Below, piece after piece: positions 6,503 to 15,336 of a stretch of 64,000 bases of DNA. The DNA comes from Erythrobacter colymbi. Lineage in GTDB: Bacteria; Pseudomonadota; Alphaproteobacteria; Sphingomonadales; Sphingomonadaceae. The stretch lies in the NCBI RefSeq assembly GCF_002155685.1, contig NZ_MUYK01000005.1, positions 1 through 64,000 on the forward strand, given 5' to 3'. The notes under the pieces are model-generated. The model did not search any database, was not told the DNA's origin, and was given only the letters and a program-made list of their open reading frames with translations. How positions within the stretch are numbered: position 1 is the stretch's first letter; each line of letters begins with the position of its first letter. The position numbers and the translations under genes were made by a program.

Positions 6503-8313
6503 CCGCGCAAGTGCTGGCGGACGACATCCAGAAAATCCGGCCCCCAGGTCTCCAGCTTCTTCGCGCCGACGCCGGGGATGCGCCCGAGTTCGGCCAGCGT
6601 CTCGGGGCATTGTAGCGCCATGTCGCGCAGCACCGAATCATGGAAGATCACGTAAGCCGGAAGGCCATGCTCGCTCGCGAGCGCCTTCCTCTTGGCGCGC
6701 AGGGCCTCGAACAGCGGGTTGCCGACGGGGTTGGGCGCGTCACTTGACCCACCCCCGCGCGCGCGGCGCTGGCGGCGCTGGCGGACGGGCGGCTCGGCGA
6801 TGGTGACGCCGGCCTCGCCCTTCAATACGGGGCGCGCCTCGGGGCCGAGGGCGAGGCCGCCATGCTCGGTCGCAGTCAGCATCCCCCTTGCGACCAGCGC
6901 GCGCGCCAGCGGGCGGATCAGAGGGGCCTCCGAGGTGCCGACGATGCCGAACACCGACAGCTTGTCATGCGCGCGGCTTTCGATGCGCTCGTCGTTCTGG
7001 CCGGTCAGCACCTTCTCGATATGGCCGATGCCGAAGCTCTGGCCGGTGCGGTAGACCGCCGAAAGGAGCTTGCGCGCGAGTTCACTGGCGTCGCGCACCT
7101 GCGGCGGCTCGAGGCAATTGTCGCAATTGCCGCAGGTCTCGGAGGGGTGCTCGCCGAAATGCCTGAGCAGGATTGCGCGGCGGCAGGTCGGGGCCTCGAC
7201 CAGAGCGGCGAGCGCGTTGAGGCGGGCGTTCTCGGCAGGCAGGCGCTCGGGTTCCACTTCGCCCAGCCATTGCCGCGCGCGGGCAAAGTCGGAGACGCCC
7301 CAGAACAGATGCGCTTCGGACGGATCGCCATCGCGCCCCGCGCGGCCGGTCTCCTGATAATAGGCCTCGATCGACTTAGGCAGCCCGGCATGGACCACGA
7401 AGCGCACGTCGGGCTTGTCGATCCCCATACCGAAGGCGATCGTGGCGACCATCACCATGCTCTCCGACGCGACGAACTCGGCCTGCACGCGGGCGCGGCG
7501 CTCGGGCTCCAGCCCCGCGTGGTAGAACCCCGCCTCGCGCCCGGCCCGGGTGATTGCGGCGGCGAGGTCCTCGGCCTGCTTGCGGCTGGGGGCGTAGACG
7601 ATGCCTGCGCCGTCCAGCCTCTGGAGCAATTCGGTGATCTGGCGCGGGCCGTTGTCGCGCGGGGTGATGGCGTAGCGGATATTCGGGCGGTCGAACCCGG
7701 CTACGATCAACCCCTCTTGCGGAATGCCGAGCTGGACGAGGACATCGGCCCGCGTCGCGCGGTCGGCGGTGGCGGTGAGGGCGAGGCGCGGCACCTGCGG
7801 AAAACGGTCGAGCACCGGACGCAGCATCCGGTAATCGGGGCGGAAATCGTGCCCCCATTCGGAGACGCAATGCGCCTCGTCGATGGCGAACAGCGAGACG
7901 GGCGCGCGTTCGAGCAGGCTCTGGAAGCCCGGCGTCGAGGCGCGCTCGGGGGCGACATAAAGAAGATCGAGCTCACCCGCACGGAAGGCCTCGGCGGTCG
8001 CAGCGTTGTCGCTGTCTGCCGAGGTCATCGAAGCAGCGCGAATCCCCGCCGCCCGCGCCGAGCGGATCTGGTCATGCATCAGCGCGATCAAGGGCGAGAT
8101 GACGATGGCCGTGCCGGGCCGCGCCAAAGCGGGGATCTGGTAGCACAGGCTCTTGCCGGCTCCGGTGGGCATCAGCGCCAGCGTGTGTGCGCCCGCCATG
8201 ACGCGGCCAATCACCGCCTCCTGCTGCCCGCGGAAGGCGGGGTAGCCGAAGGTGCGGTGGAGGATTTCATGGCATACCGAAGGCAGGGGGGCGGGGGGCA
8301 CGGCCACGTTCAT
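6499..8313 (-). CDS. recQ: ATP-dependent DNA helicase RecQ
   Basis: 3'-5' helicase acting in recombination and repair of stalled forks. Helicase motif I PTGAGKS is at about residue 49, the DEAH box in AIDEAHCVSEWGHDF at about 140 and the RQC zinc site C-x16-CGNCDNC at about 375-400. A C-terminal HRDC domain follows (about 525-600, FEALRAKRKALASEHG). At 604 residues it is complete. Its 3' end overlaps the TonB-like gene by 4 bp tail to tail. Confidence 0.95.
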   Translation of the reverse strand: MNVAVPPAPLPSVCHEILHRTFGYPAFRGQQEAVIGRVMAGAHTLALMPTGAGKSLCYQIPALARPGTAIVISPLIALMHDQIRSARAAGIRAASMTSADSDNAATAEAFRAGELDLLYVAPERASTPGFQSLLERAPVSLFAIDEAHCVSEWGHDFRPDYRMLRPVLDRFPQVPRLALTATADRATRADVLVQLGIPQEGLIVAGFDRPNIRYAITPRDNGPRQITELLQRLDGAGIVYAPSRKQAEDLAAAITRAGREAGFYHAGLEPERRARVQAEFVASESMVMVATIAFGMGIDKPDVRFVVHAGLPKSIEAYYQETGRAGRDGDPSEAHLFWGVSDFARARQWLGEVEPERLPAENARLNALAALVEAPTCRRAILLRHFGEHPSETCGNCDNCLEPPQVRDASELARKLLSAVYRTGQSFGIGHIEKVLTGQNDERIESRAHDKLSVFGIVGTSEAPLIRPLARALVARGMLTATEHGGLALGPEARPVLKGEAGVTIAEPPVRQRRQRRARGGGSSDAPNPVGNPLFEALRAKRKALASEHGLPAYVIFHDSVLRDMALQCPETLAELGRIPGVGAKKLETWGPDFLDVVRQHLRG

Positions 8314-8364
8314 GGCCGCGGCCCTAGCTGAAGCAAGGCGACAGGGGCACCCGCTCCTTGCGCG

Positions 8365-8850
8365 CTATCGACGGATTATCGCTGGGCTCGTGCGGTCCGA
8401 GGGGGATGAAGGTCCGCAGCCTTCCTCCCGGACCGCTTCCCGGAAACCATAGGCTTCGACCGGCACGAGGAGCACGTCGCGCCCCTCTGCCGTGCGATAG
8501 GTCAATGAACCTTCGCGTCCAGCGTCGTCCGATTGAGCCATGACTGAGGGTCCGGCAGGGCCACTGACGGTGCCGTCGCGGAGGTAGAACGCGGGCGTGA
8601 CCGCGAAGCGCTCCCTTGCCGGATCCAGCCATGGTCCGATTGCGGCATTCTCGAGGTTACCCGCGACAAGCAGACGGATGCGCCCCTGGCCAACCTCGAG
8701 CAGCGGTTCGCCATTATCGAGAACATAGCAGCCTTCGGGGATTGTCGCCGGGGCTTCGGCACAACCTGCGACAACAAAAGCGGCCACCCAAAGGCAAGCG
8801 GCTTTGGAAGCTGCGCGCGAGCGCTTTACGGCTGCGGCTGCGCTTCGGAT
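8365..8850 (-). CDS. putative small lipoprotein, start uncertain
   Basis: The frame shows a lipoprotein-like N-terminus (ACLWVAAFVVAGC, a plausible lipobox) followed by a polar domain of about 130 residues containing IPEGCYVLDNGEPLLEVG. I do not recognise the family. No ATG, GTG or TTG occurs between the end of the upstream HxlR gene and the signal sequence. Translation must start inside the HxlR gene, at a rare codon such as the CTG overlapping its TGA, or the gene is decaying. The frame is open upstream to an ATG at 8970, but that extension is Arg-rich antisense-like sequence. It would be coupled to the HxlR gene. Confidence 0.4.
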   Translation of the reverse strand: MRSAAAAVKRSRAASKAACLWVAAFVVAGCAEAPATIPEGCYVLDNGEPLLEVGQGRIRLLVAGNLENAAIGPWLDPARERFAVTPAFYLRDGTVSGPAGPSVMAQSDDAGREGSLTYRTAEGRDVLLVPVEAYGFREAVREEGCGPSSPSDRTSPAIIRR

Positions 8851-9401
8851 CAGCGCAGCACCGCCTTCTTCGCCGCGAGGTCGACAACGTCGCCCTTGGC
8901 AAGGTCCGCGCCGCGAGTCGCGATCGTGCCGTCGGCGCGCTTGCCGAGGTCGGCGGGGCGCACCATCCACAGGTCCTGCGGGCCGAGGATGCGGCCATCA
9001 TGCGCGAGGATCGAGACCGGGCCGATCGGCAGACGGTCACGCTCATCGACCAGCACGGGGTCTTCGACCACGCGCTCGGAGCCGTATTTCTGCCCCCACT
9101 GACGCAGCGCGACCATCGCGGGGAGCAGATCAAAGCCCTTTTCGGTCAGGCGATATTCGATCTTGCGGCGGTCATCCGCGCAAGGCTCGCGCTTCAGGAT
9201 GCCGTGCTCGACCAGCTTGGCGAGGCGGTTGGAGAGGATGTTGCGGGCGATGCCGAGCTCGCTCAGGAATTCCTCGAAGTGCTTGTGACCATTGAAACTC
9301 GCGCGCAGGATCATGAGCGACCAGCGTTCCCCCATCACCTCGAGCGCCTGCGGCAGCCCGCATTCGATCAGCTCGCGCAGCGGTTCTCTCAAATCACCCA
9401 T
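8850..9401 (-). CDS. HxlR-family transcriptional regulator
   Basis: Winged-helix regulator. The HxlR core spans about residues 10-105: LEVMGERWSLMILR, HFEEFLSELGIARNILSNRL and DRRKIEYRLTEKG. The C-terminal extension of about 75 residues is found in larger members of the family, and its ligand is unknown. The ATG at 9401 is chosen because GGAAAGG precedes it by about 6 nt; the frame extends to 9455 without support. The gene is divergent from the CC_3452-family gene, and the roughly 200-bp gap between them probably holds its operator. Confidence 0.85.
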   Translation of the reverse strand: MGDLREPLRELIECGLPQALEVMGERWSLMILRASFNGHKHFEEFLSELGIARNILSNRLAKLVEHGILKREPCADDRRKIEYRLTEKGFDLLPAMVALRQWGQKYGSERVVEDPVLVDERDRLPIGPVSILAHDGRILGPQDLWMVRPADLGKRADGTIATRGADLAKGDVVDLAAKKAVLR

Positions 9402-9610
9402 AGGTTGCCTTTCCTTCCCCTTCCGGGGGGTTGTGTAACCGATTTTGCAGGCCACACAAAAAAATTTCAGTTTTCAGTTGCAACTCACAACCTAGTTCGT
9501 TAGGTAGCGAATAGCAACTGGTTTCGAATCGAAATGTTGCGTTGCAAAATACGGTGACAGAGACCATGGGGCTGAGGCCCCAGAACGAAAAAAGGCAAAG
9601 GACAACCCCG

Positions 9611-9955
9611 ATGATCAACACCCTCTCCCTCCCCCGCACCGGCAAGTTCGCGATCCTCGCTTCGGCCCTCGTCTACACTGGCCTCAGCTTTGGCGTCGCC
9701 ACCAGCTCGAGCCCGCTCGAAGCGGCCGGCACCGCCTATTACAGCGCCACCCTCGCCGCCCCCGCGAGCGAAGCGCGCATGGTCGCGGCCGGCGTTGCCT
9801 GGACCTGCGAAGGCACCACTTGCGTCGCCAACAAGGCGAGCGCGCGCCCCCTGCGCATCTGCCGCGGCCTGAACCGCAAGGTCGGCGAAGTCGCGAGCTT
9901 CAAGGTGCTCGGCCAGCCGATCGAGGAAGCCGAACTGGCCAAGTGCAACGGCTGA
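9611..9955 (+). CDS. CC_3452-family small exported protein
   Basis: 114 residues with an N-terminal hydrophobic segment (about 10-27) that looks like a signal peptide or anchor. A conserved C-terminal part follows with the cysteines VAWTCEGTTCVANKA, RICRGL and LAKCNG and the segment KVGEVASFKVLG. The pattern matches the CC_3452 family of alphaproteobacteria, whose function is unknown. The start at 9611 is supported by AAAGGA about 10 nt upstream; an ATG-like start at 9542 would add 23 residues in front of the signal sequence. A strong terminator follows. Confidence 0.7.
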   Translation: MINTLSLPRTGKFAILASALVYTGLSFGVATSSSPLEAAGTAYYSATLAAPASEARMVAAGVAWTCEGTTCVANKASARPLRICRGLNRKVGEVASFKVLGQPIEEAELAKCNG

Positions 9956-10016
9956 TCGCAGCCGACTGACGTAAGTCCCTCTCCGTCCGGGCGTCCCCCC
10001 TCTCCAACCGGACGGA

Positions 10017-10056
10017 GCAAAAACCCCCGGCGCACCCGGCGCCGGGGGTTTTTTTC
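10017..10056 (+). terminator. rho-independent terminator after the CC_3452-family gene
   Basis: A 13-bp perfect stem (AAACCCCCGGCGC / GCGCCGGGGGTTT) with a 5-nt loop is followed by a T-run to about 10055. Confidence 0.9.
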
Positions 10057-10335
10057 TTGTGTTCCGCACGCCATCCGGCGCGCGAAATCCTCGCTCACAC
10101 GCCCTGCGGGCGGGTGATCCGCCTGCGGCGGTTCAGCTTCGCTTCCGCTGCGGGCGCGCGTTCGGCCTTGCGGTCCGTCCGATGGCGGACCAAGGCACCA
10201 CGATCCTCGGATTCATGCGCTGATATCGGTCGCACAGCGACCGCGAGCGCACGCGCGCGAGCCGCAGGCGCCCGTAGCGAAGCGAAGGAATAGCGCCGAG
10301 GACGTCCGCGCGGAGGCGCGGACGCATACGGGGAG
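10057..10335. other. G+C-rich intergenic stretch with no recognised feature
   Basis: This segment holds several short overlapping inverted motifs (for example GCCTGCGGCGG and AGCGAAGCGAAGG) typical of high-GC spacer DNA. I see no tRNA, structured RNA or coding frame with sensible composition on either strand. Confidence 0.4.
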
Positions 10336-10938
10336 TCAGAGAAGCCCAGCCGCCTTCAACTGCGCTTCCAGACTCGCCGCATCGGTGAACAGGTGCGCGT
10401 CCCACCCGCGCGCCTTGGCGGCGGCGATGTTGGCGGGGTTGTCGTCGGTGAAGAACAGCGCATCGCCTCTCCTGCCGCTGCGTTCCTCGACGATTTCGTA
10501 GATCCGCGGATCGGGCTTGGCGACCTTCTCGGTGCCCGAGACGATGATGTCGATGAAATGGTCGAACACCGGCTGGGTCGGGCGGAAGGCCGCGAAGAAC
10601 TCGTCGCCGAAATTGGTGAGGCAGTAGAGCGGCACGCCCGCTGCTGCCAGCCGCTCGACGATCTCGTGCGAGCCTTGGACCGGGCCGGGGATCGTCTCGT
10701 TGAACCGCTCCGCATAGGCGCGGATGTGCGACTCGTATTGCGGGAACTGCGCAATGCGCTCGGGCACCATGTCGGCGAGCGCGCGGCCGCGGTCATGCTC
10801 GAAGTGCCATTCCTCGGTCACCACATGGGCGAGAAACCAGTCGAGCTCCTCGCGGTCCGCGATCAGCTTCGAAAACAGCGCGCCCAGTTCCCAGTGGAAC
10901 AGCACCCGCCCGATATCGAACACCACAGCCTTCTGCAT
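10336..10938 (-). CDS. HAD-superfamily phosphatase (subfamily IA)
   Basis: A 200-residue HAD hydrolase. Motif I is VVFDIGRVLFHW with nucleophile Asp at about residue 7. Motif II is YCLTNFGDEF (about 105), the motif III Lys is in KVAKPDPRIYEIV (about 140), and motif IV is FFTDDNPANIAAA (about 165). The D-I-G form of motif I is typical of YihX-like sugar-phosphate phosphatases. The substrate cannot be read from sequence. The ATG at 10938 (MQKAVVFD) is preferred over the one at 10944. Confidence 0.85.
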   Translation of the reverse strand: MQKAVVFDIGRVLFHWELGALFSKLIADREELDWFLAHVVTEEWHFEHDRGRALADMVPERIAQFPQYESHIRAYAERFNETIPGPVQGSHEIVERLAAAGVPLYCLTNFGDEFFAAFRPTQPVFDHFIDIIVSGTEKVAKPDPRIYEIVEERSGRRGDALFFTDDNPANIAAAKARGWDAHLFTDAASLEAQLKAAGLL

Positions 10939-11025
10939 CACCAAGCCCCAAACGCTTGCGGCCCGCGCTCCGGGTAGGAGGCGGGCCGCCAGATCCGTCA
11001 GCCGCCCATCGGGCAGCCGCGCCGA

Positions 11026-11151
11026 TTAGCCCTGACGGGCCTTGAAGCGGCGATCGGTCTTGTTGATCACGTAGGTGCGGCCGCGACGACGGATCACGCG
11101 GTTGTCGCGGTGACGGCCCTTCAGCGACTTGAGGCTGTTGACGATCTTCAT
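11026..11151 (-). CDS. rpmJ: 50S ribosomal protein bL36
   Basis: A 41-codon gene whose product begins [18 protein letters not shown] and ends [12 protein letters not shown]. This is the zinc-free, Lys/Arg-rich form of bL36 common in alphaproteobacteria. It binds 23S rRNA in the large subunit. It stands alone between a HAD phosphatase gene and galE, outside the main ribosomal operons, which is common for this paralogue. Confidence 0.95.
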   Translation of the reverse strand: MKIVNSLKSLKGRHRDNRVIRRRGRTYVINKTDRRFKARQG

Positions 11152-11256
11152 GGCGCTTTTTCCAAAAGAGAAGCGCGCCGGAACGGTCCGACGCGCGGAA
11201 ATTGATGCGTGCCGTTAGCGATGCCGGGCACGCAGGTCAATGCAGGACTCGCCCGA

Positions 11257-12273
11257 TCAGCCGCGCAAATCGCTCAATTTTCGCTCCCAGGCGAGCGCGT
11301 GGGCGATGATCGTGTCGAGATCGGCGTTGGCGGGCTCCCATCCGAGCGTCGCCTTGAGGCGCGCGGGGTTCGAGATCAGCGAATCGGGATCGCCCGCCCG
11401 GCGCGGCTCCAGACGGCGGTCGAGCTGGCGATTCGTCACGCGGTCGACCGCATCGAGCACTTCGGTCACCGAGAACCCCCGGCCATAGCCGCAGTTCATC
11501 GTCAGCGAGCGCGCTGGCTCGGCGATCAGCGCTTCGAGCGTCAGCACGTGGGCGGCTGCCAGATCGCTGACATGGATATAGTCGCGCACCCCGGTGCCGT
11601 CGGGCGTCGCATAGTCGGTGCCGAACACGCTCACCGATTCGCGCTTGCCCAGCGCCGCCTCGATCGCGACCTTGATGAGGTGGGTCGCGCCTGCGGTCGA
11701 TTGCCCGCTCCTCGCCTGCGGATCGGCCCCCGCGACATTGAAATAGCGCAACACGCCGCAATTGATCGGATGCGCGGCGGCGACGTCGGCGAGCATCTGC
11801 TCGGTCATCAACTTCGACCAGCCATAGGGGTTGATCGGGCGCTGGGGGGTATCCTCGCTCACGGCAGCGACATCGGGGATGCCGTAGACCGCGGCGGTCG
11901 AGGAGAAGATGAAATGCGGCACGCCCGCCTTGACCGCCGCAGCGATCAGCGCGCGGCTCTTCACCGTGTTGTTGTGGTAATACTTGAGCGGATCGGCGAC
12001 GCTTTCGGGCACCACGATCGACCCGGCAAAGTGCATGATCGCCCCGCGCCCGTTGCCCATGCCCTGTTCGGCAAAGATCCGCGCGAGCAGATCGGCATCC
12101 TCGATATCGCCTTCATACAGCGGCACGCCATCGGGGATCGCGAAGCGGAAGCCGGTCGTCAGGTTGTCGATCACGGCGACGGGCCATCCGGCGTCGCGCA
12201 GCGCGAGCACCGCGTGGCTGCCGATATAGCCTGCGCCGCCGGTGACGAGGACGGTGGGTTTGCTGTCAGTCAT
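11257..12273 (-). CDS. galE: UDP-glucose 4-epimerase
   Basis: Interconverts UDP-glucose and UDP-galactose (or the N-acetyl forms), supplying precursors for surface polysaccharide. The NAD-binding Rossmann motif VTGGAGYIGSHA is near the N-terminus. The catalytic Ser (FSSTAAVYG) and Tyr-x3-Lys (INPYGWSKLM) are at about residues 120-150. At 338 residues the length is normal. AGGGGG lies just upstream of two tandem ATGs (12276 and 12273), so the exact start is ambiguous by one codon. It is divergent from the DUF4136 gene. Its sugar-nucleotide product could feed the exopolysaccharide locus further right (inference). Confidence 0.93.
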   Translation of the reverse strand: MTDSKPTVLVTGGAGYIGSHAVLALRDAGWPVAVIDNLTTGFRFAIPDGVPLYEGDIEDADLLARIFAEQGMGNGRGAIMHFAGSIVVPESVADPLKYYHNNTVKSRALIAAAVKAGVPHFIFSSTAAVYGIPDVAAVSEDTPQRPINPYGWSKLMTEQMLADVAAAHPINCGVLRYFNVAGADPQARSGQSTAGATHLIKVAIEAALGKRESVSVFGTDYATPDGTGVRDYIHVSDLAAAHVLTLEALIAEPARSLTMNCGYGRGFSVTEVLDAVDRVTNRQLDRRLEPRRAGDPDSLISNPARLKATLGWEPANADLDTIIAHALAWERKLSDLRG

Positions 12274-12393
12274 CATGGGCCCCCTATCACACAATCTGCT
12301 TCAGAAAATCTCAACCTGCCACAGACACATCGCAGTCTGTGATTGTTCAGGCGCAAGGCCTATAAGCGGCTGGTCACGAGAGGAACCTGCGCC

Positions 12394-13032
12394 ATGCGTC
12401 TGCCCCGCCCCCTGCTTGCCCCCGCGATTGCCGCTGCCACCCTCGGCCTGTCGGCCTGCGCCACCACGCCCTATACCGGCCCGGTCGAGGTCACCCGCTT
12501 CGTCGCCCCCGCGCCGGCGGGTCTGGGACAAGGCACCATCGCCATCACCTTCCCCGACGCGGTGAGCAACGAGAACGCCCGCCGCGCCTTTGCCGCCGCC
12601 GTCAGCGCCGAACTCACGCGGCTCGGCTATACCGTCGTCCCCGAGGGCACGAGCGCCGACCAGACCGCCACCATCCGCACCACCCGCGGACCGATCGCGC
12701 AGGCTCCGGTGCAGAACCGCGGACCGGTGAGCGTCGGGGTCGGCGGGTCGACCGGCAGCTTCGGCTCGGGCCTCGGCATGGGGGTCGGCATCAACCTTGG
12801 CGGCGGGCGCGAGAGCCCGCAGGCCAACACCACGCTCGAGGTGCGCATCACCCGCCCGGGCAACGAGACCCTGTGGGAAGGCCGCGCCCAGATCGCGACC
12901 GGGGTGAAATCGCCCTACTCGCAGGTCGAAACCAGCGCACGGACGCTTGCGGCCGGGTTGTTCAAGGACTTCCCCGGTGGCAATGGCGAGACCGTGACGA
13001 TCAGCGTCAAGAAGCTTCAAGGAACCAAATGA
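12394..13032 (+). CDS. DUF4136-type lipoprotein
   Basis: The signal peptide ends in the lipobox LSAC, with Cys at about residue 22. The mature part reads VTRFVAPAP, then [32 protein letters not shown], and is interrupted by a Gly-rich loop ([18 protein letters not shown]). It closes with [20 protein letters not shown], the pattern of the DUF4136 envelope family. The role is unknown. The ATG at 12394 is preferred because the signal peptide begins there. The TGA overlaps the ATG of the peptidase gene (ATGA), so the two are translationally coupled. Confidence 0.75.
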   Translation: MRLPRPLLAPAIAAATLGLSACATTPYTGPVEVTRFVAPAPAGLGQGTIAITFPDAVSNENARRAFAAAVSAELTRLGYTVVPEGTSADQTATIRTTRGPIAQAPVQNRGPVSVGVGGSTGSFGSGLGMGVGINLGGGRESPQANTTLEVRITRPGNETLWEGRAQIATGVKSPYSQVETSARTLAAGLFKDFPGGNGETVTISVKKLQGTK

Positions 13033-14168
13033 CCGCCCTTTCCATCGATGCCGGGTTCGACAGCGGCAATATCGACGTGCTGGGGATCGAAGGCGCGACC
13101 GCGCGCCTCGCGATCCGCCGCGACAATGCCTCGGACTTCTTCCAGTGGTTCCACTTCCGCGTGGCCGCGCCGGCGGGCGAGGAGGTCGTGCTCAAGCTGA
13201 CCGGCCTCGAGGGGAGCGCCTATCCGGGCGGCTGGCCGGGCTATGACGCCTGCGTTTCCGAAGACCGCGCCTATTGGGCGCGGGCAGCATCGAGCTATGA
13301 CAAAAACGAGCAGGGCGGCACGCTGACGGTGCGCTACCTGCCCGCAGGCGGGGTGTTCTGGGTCGCCTATTTCGCGCCCTATTCGATGGAGCGACACCAC
13401 GATCTGATCGCCGAGGCCGCCTCGTCCGAGGGCGTCGATTACGTCCGGCTCGGCACCACTCTCGATGGCCAGCCGATCGACTGCCTCGAAATGGGCGAAG
13501 GGCAAACGCAGGTGTGGCTTTACGCCCGCCAGCACCCGGGCGAGACGCAGGCGGAGTGGTGGATGGAGGGCGCGCTCGAGTGCCTGACCGATCCCGCAGA
13601 TCCGGTGGCGCGCGCGCTGCGGGCGAAATGCCGCCTCCACATCGTCCCCAATTGTAACCCCGATGGTTCGCGGAGGGGGCACCTGCGAACCAATGCGGTT
13701 GGCACCAACCTCAACCGCGAATGGGCCGATCCCACCCCCGAACGCTCGCCCGAAGTGCTCGCGATCCGCAACCGGATGGACGCAACCGGCGTCGACTTCG
13801 CGATGGATGTCCACGCCGACGAGGCGATCCCGGCGGTGTTCCTCGCGGGGTTCGAGGGCATCCCCTCGTGGAAGGAGGAGCAGGGCGAAGGCTTCTACCG
13901 CTACCAGCGCATCCTCGACCGCCGCACGCCCGATTTCCAGACGAAGCTCGGATACCCCAAGGCACCCGCGGGCCGCGCGAACCTCACCATGAGCACCAAC
14001 CAGCTCGCCGAACGCTTCGGCGCGGTGTCGATGACGCTGGAGATGCCCTACAAGGACCTCGCCGACTTCCCCGAGCCCGAACAGGGCTGGTCGCCGGAAC
14101 GCTGCAAGCTGCTCGGCCGCGAGTGTCTGGCGGCGCTGGTGGAGTGGCTTGAGGGGCGCGAGGGCTAA
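13029..14168 (+). CDS. M14-family zinc carboxypeptidase (cytosolic carboxypeptidase type)
   Basis: 379 residues. An N-terminal beta domain of about 115 residues precedes the M14 peptidase domain. Zinc ligands are visible as H-x2-E in [11 protein letters not shown] (about 160) and His in [10 protein letters not shown] (about 260). [18 protein letters not shown] and NLNREW carry the substrate-binding Asn/Arg. The proton-shuttling Glu is probably in MTLEMPYKD near the C-terminus. Bacterial members trim C-terminal residues from peptides or proteins; the natural substrate is unknown. There is no signal peptide, so it is cytoplasmic. It overlaps the upstream lipoprotein stop by 4 nt. Confidence 0.85.
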   Translation: MTALSIDAGFDSGNIDVLGIEGATARLAIRRDNASDFFQWFHFRVAAPAGEEVVLKLTGLEGSAYPGGWPGYDACVSEDRAYWARAASSYDKNEQGGTLTVRYLPAGGVFWVAYFAPYSMERHHDLIAEAASSEGVDYVRLGTTLDGQPIDCLEMGEGQTQVWLYARQHPGETQAEWWMEGALECLTDPADPVARALRAKCRLHIVPNCNPDGSRRGHLRTNAVGTNLNREWADPTPERSPEVLAIRNRMDATGVDFAMDVHADEAIPAVFLAGFEGIPSWKEEQGEGFYRYQRILDRRTPDFQTKLGYPKAPAGRANLTMSTNQLAERFGAVSMTLEMPYKDLADFPEPEQGWSPERCKLLGRECLAALVEWLEGREG

Positions 14169-14293
14169 AGCCACACTGTCGCTAAGTTGCCACACTCCGC
14201 CAGAATGATCCTGCGCGGCGCAAGAATGTAATGCCTTCGCAATGTGAGATAAGATAACAGCCCCGTCATTCCAACAGATTACGGGGATTTCAC

Positions 14294-14836
14294 ATGAAGC
14301 GGATTTCGATTGCCCTCGCGCTCGGCGCGGCGCTCGTTGCAGTTCCTGCCGCCGCGCAGGAAGAGACCGCCGATCACGGCGGCTTCAAGGTCGGCGCGGT
14401 CGCCGGCTATGACGTCATCAACCTCGAAGTGGGCGGCGTCAGCGGCAATGATTCGGGCGTCGTCTACGGTGTCACCGCCGGTTACGACATCCAGTCGGGC
14501 AAGGGCATCATCGGTGCCGAAGTCGAAGTGACCGACACCTCGATCAGCGACGGCGTCGGCAATGCCGGCCTCGACATCTACGGCGGCCTGCGTCTCGGCT
14601 ACGAGATGGACGCCAACGACCTGATCTACCTCAAGGCCGGCTACAGCAACGTCGACGTCGACCTGGGGGACAACCTTGAAGGCGTGCGCGTCGGCGCGGG
14701 CTTCGAGCACGAGTTCGACGGCTTCTTCGGCCGCCTCGAGTACCGCTACTCGACCTACAACGTCAGCGAAGTGCTGGGCTTCGAAGCCAACGACAACCGT
14801 CACCAGGTGGTGGTTTCGGTCGGCGCGAAGTTCTGA
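14294..14836 (+). CDS. small outer-membrane beta-barrel protein
   Basis: A Sec signal peptide cut after AAAQ (about residue 21) is followed by about 160 residues of alternating short strands rich in Gly and Tyr (YGVTAGYDIQ, IYGGLRLGYEM, LIYLKAGYSN, GRLEYRYSTYN). It ends in the terminal Phe expected of barrel proteins (VSVGAKF). This is the OmpW/OmpA-like 8-strand porin-family pattern. A specific function cannot be assigned. A terminator follows. Confidence 0.8.
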   Translation: MKRISIALALGAALVAVPAAAQEETADHGGFKVGAVAGYDVINLEVGGVSGNDSGVVYGVTAGYDIQSGKGIIGAEVEVTDTSISDGVGNAGLDIYGGLRLGYEMDANDLIYLKAGYSNVDVDLGDNLEGVRVGAGFEHEFDGFFGRLEYRYSTYNVSEVLGFEANDNRHQVVVSVGAKF

Positions 14837-14862
14837 TCCTGCGCGGACAGTGACACGAAAGG

Positions 14863-14894
14863 CGGGTCGGAAGCAGCGCTTCCGGCCCGTTTTT
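14863..14894 (+). terminator. rho-independent terminator after the beta-barrel gene
   Basis: A 12-bp stem (one G-T pair) with loop AGC is followed by TTTTT. It lies 27 nt after the stop codon at 14836. Confidence 0.85.
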
Positions 14895-14910
14895 CATATG
14901 TGCGGCTGGA

Positions 14911-15336
14911 TCAGGCGAGATGCCCCGGCCCGAAGGCATGGGGCAGAAGGGCGGAAAGCGTCACGCGGCGCACGTCGTCCTTGCTGACGCACAGCACCAG
15001 CGGATCGCTTGCGCCAAGGGCCGCGACTTCGTTGAGCACCTGGCGGCAGCGCCCGCACGGCGTGATCGGTTCGGCATCGGCCTTGAGACCGACCACGGCC
15101 ACCGCCGCAAGACCTCCGCGCCGCCCCTCGCCGAGCGCCTTGGCGATCGCGACGGTCTCGGCGCACAGGGCAAGGCCATAGCTCGCGTTCTCGACATTGC
15201 AGCCGGTGATCACCGCGCCATCATCGAACAGGAGCGCGGCGCCGACGGGGTAGTCCGAATAGGGCGCATAGGCGTTCTGCGCCGCGGCATGGGCGGCGGC
15301 GATGAGGGCCTGTTCCTGTTCCTGCGTAAGGCTCAT
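14911..15336 (-). CDS. cdd: cytidine deaminase
   Basis: Deaminates cytidine and deoxycytidine in pyrimidine salvage. Zinc-site motifs are CAETVAIAKAL (C-A-E, with catalytic Glu) at about residue 58 and PCGRCRQVL (P-C-G-x-C) at about 92. At 141 residues it is the short homotetramer type. The ATG at 15336 overlaps the stop of the upstream GH25-like gene (ATGA), so the two are coupled. Confidence 0.93.
   Translation of the reverse strand: MSLTQEQEQALIAAAHAAAQNAYAPYSDYPVGAALLFDDGAVITGCNVENASYGLALCAETVAIAKALGEGRRGGLAAVAVVGLKADAEPITPCGRCRQVLNEVAALGASDPLVLCVSKDDVRRVTLSALLPHAFGPGHLA

Noticed and set aside
10057..10335. possible repeat array or structured RNA
   Set aside because: The short G+C-rich inverted motifs have no regular spacing, no identical repeat longer than about 10 bases and no tRNA or rnpB/ssrA signature.
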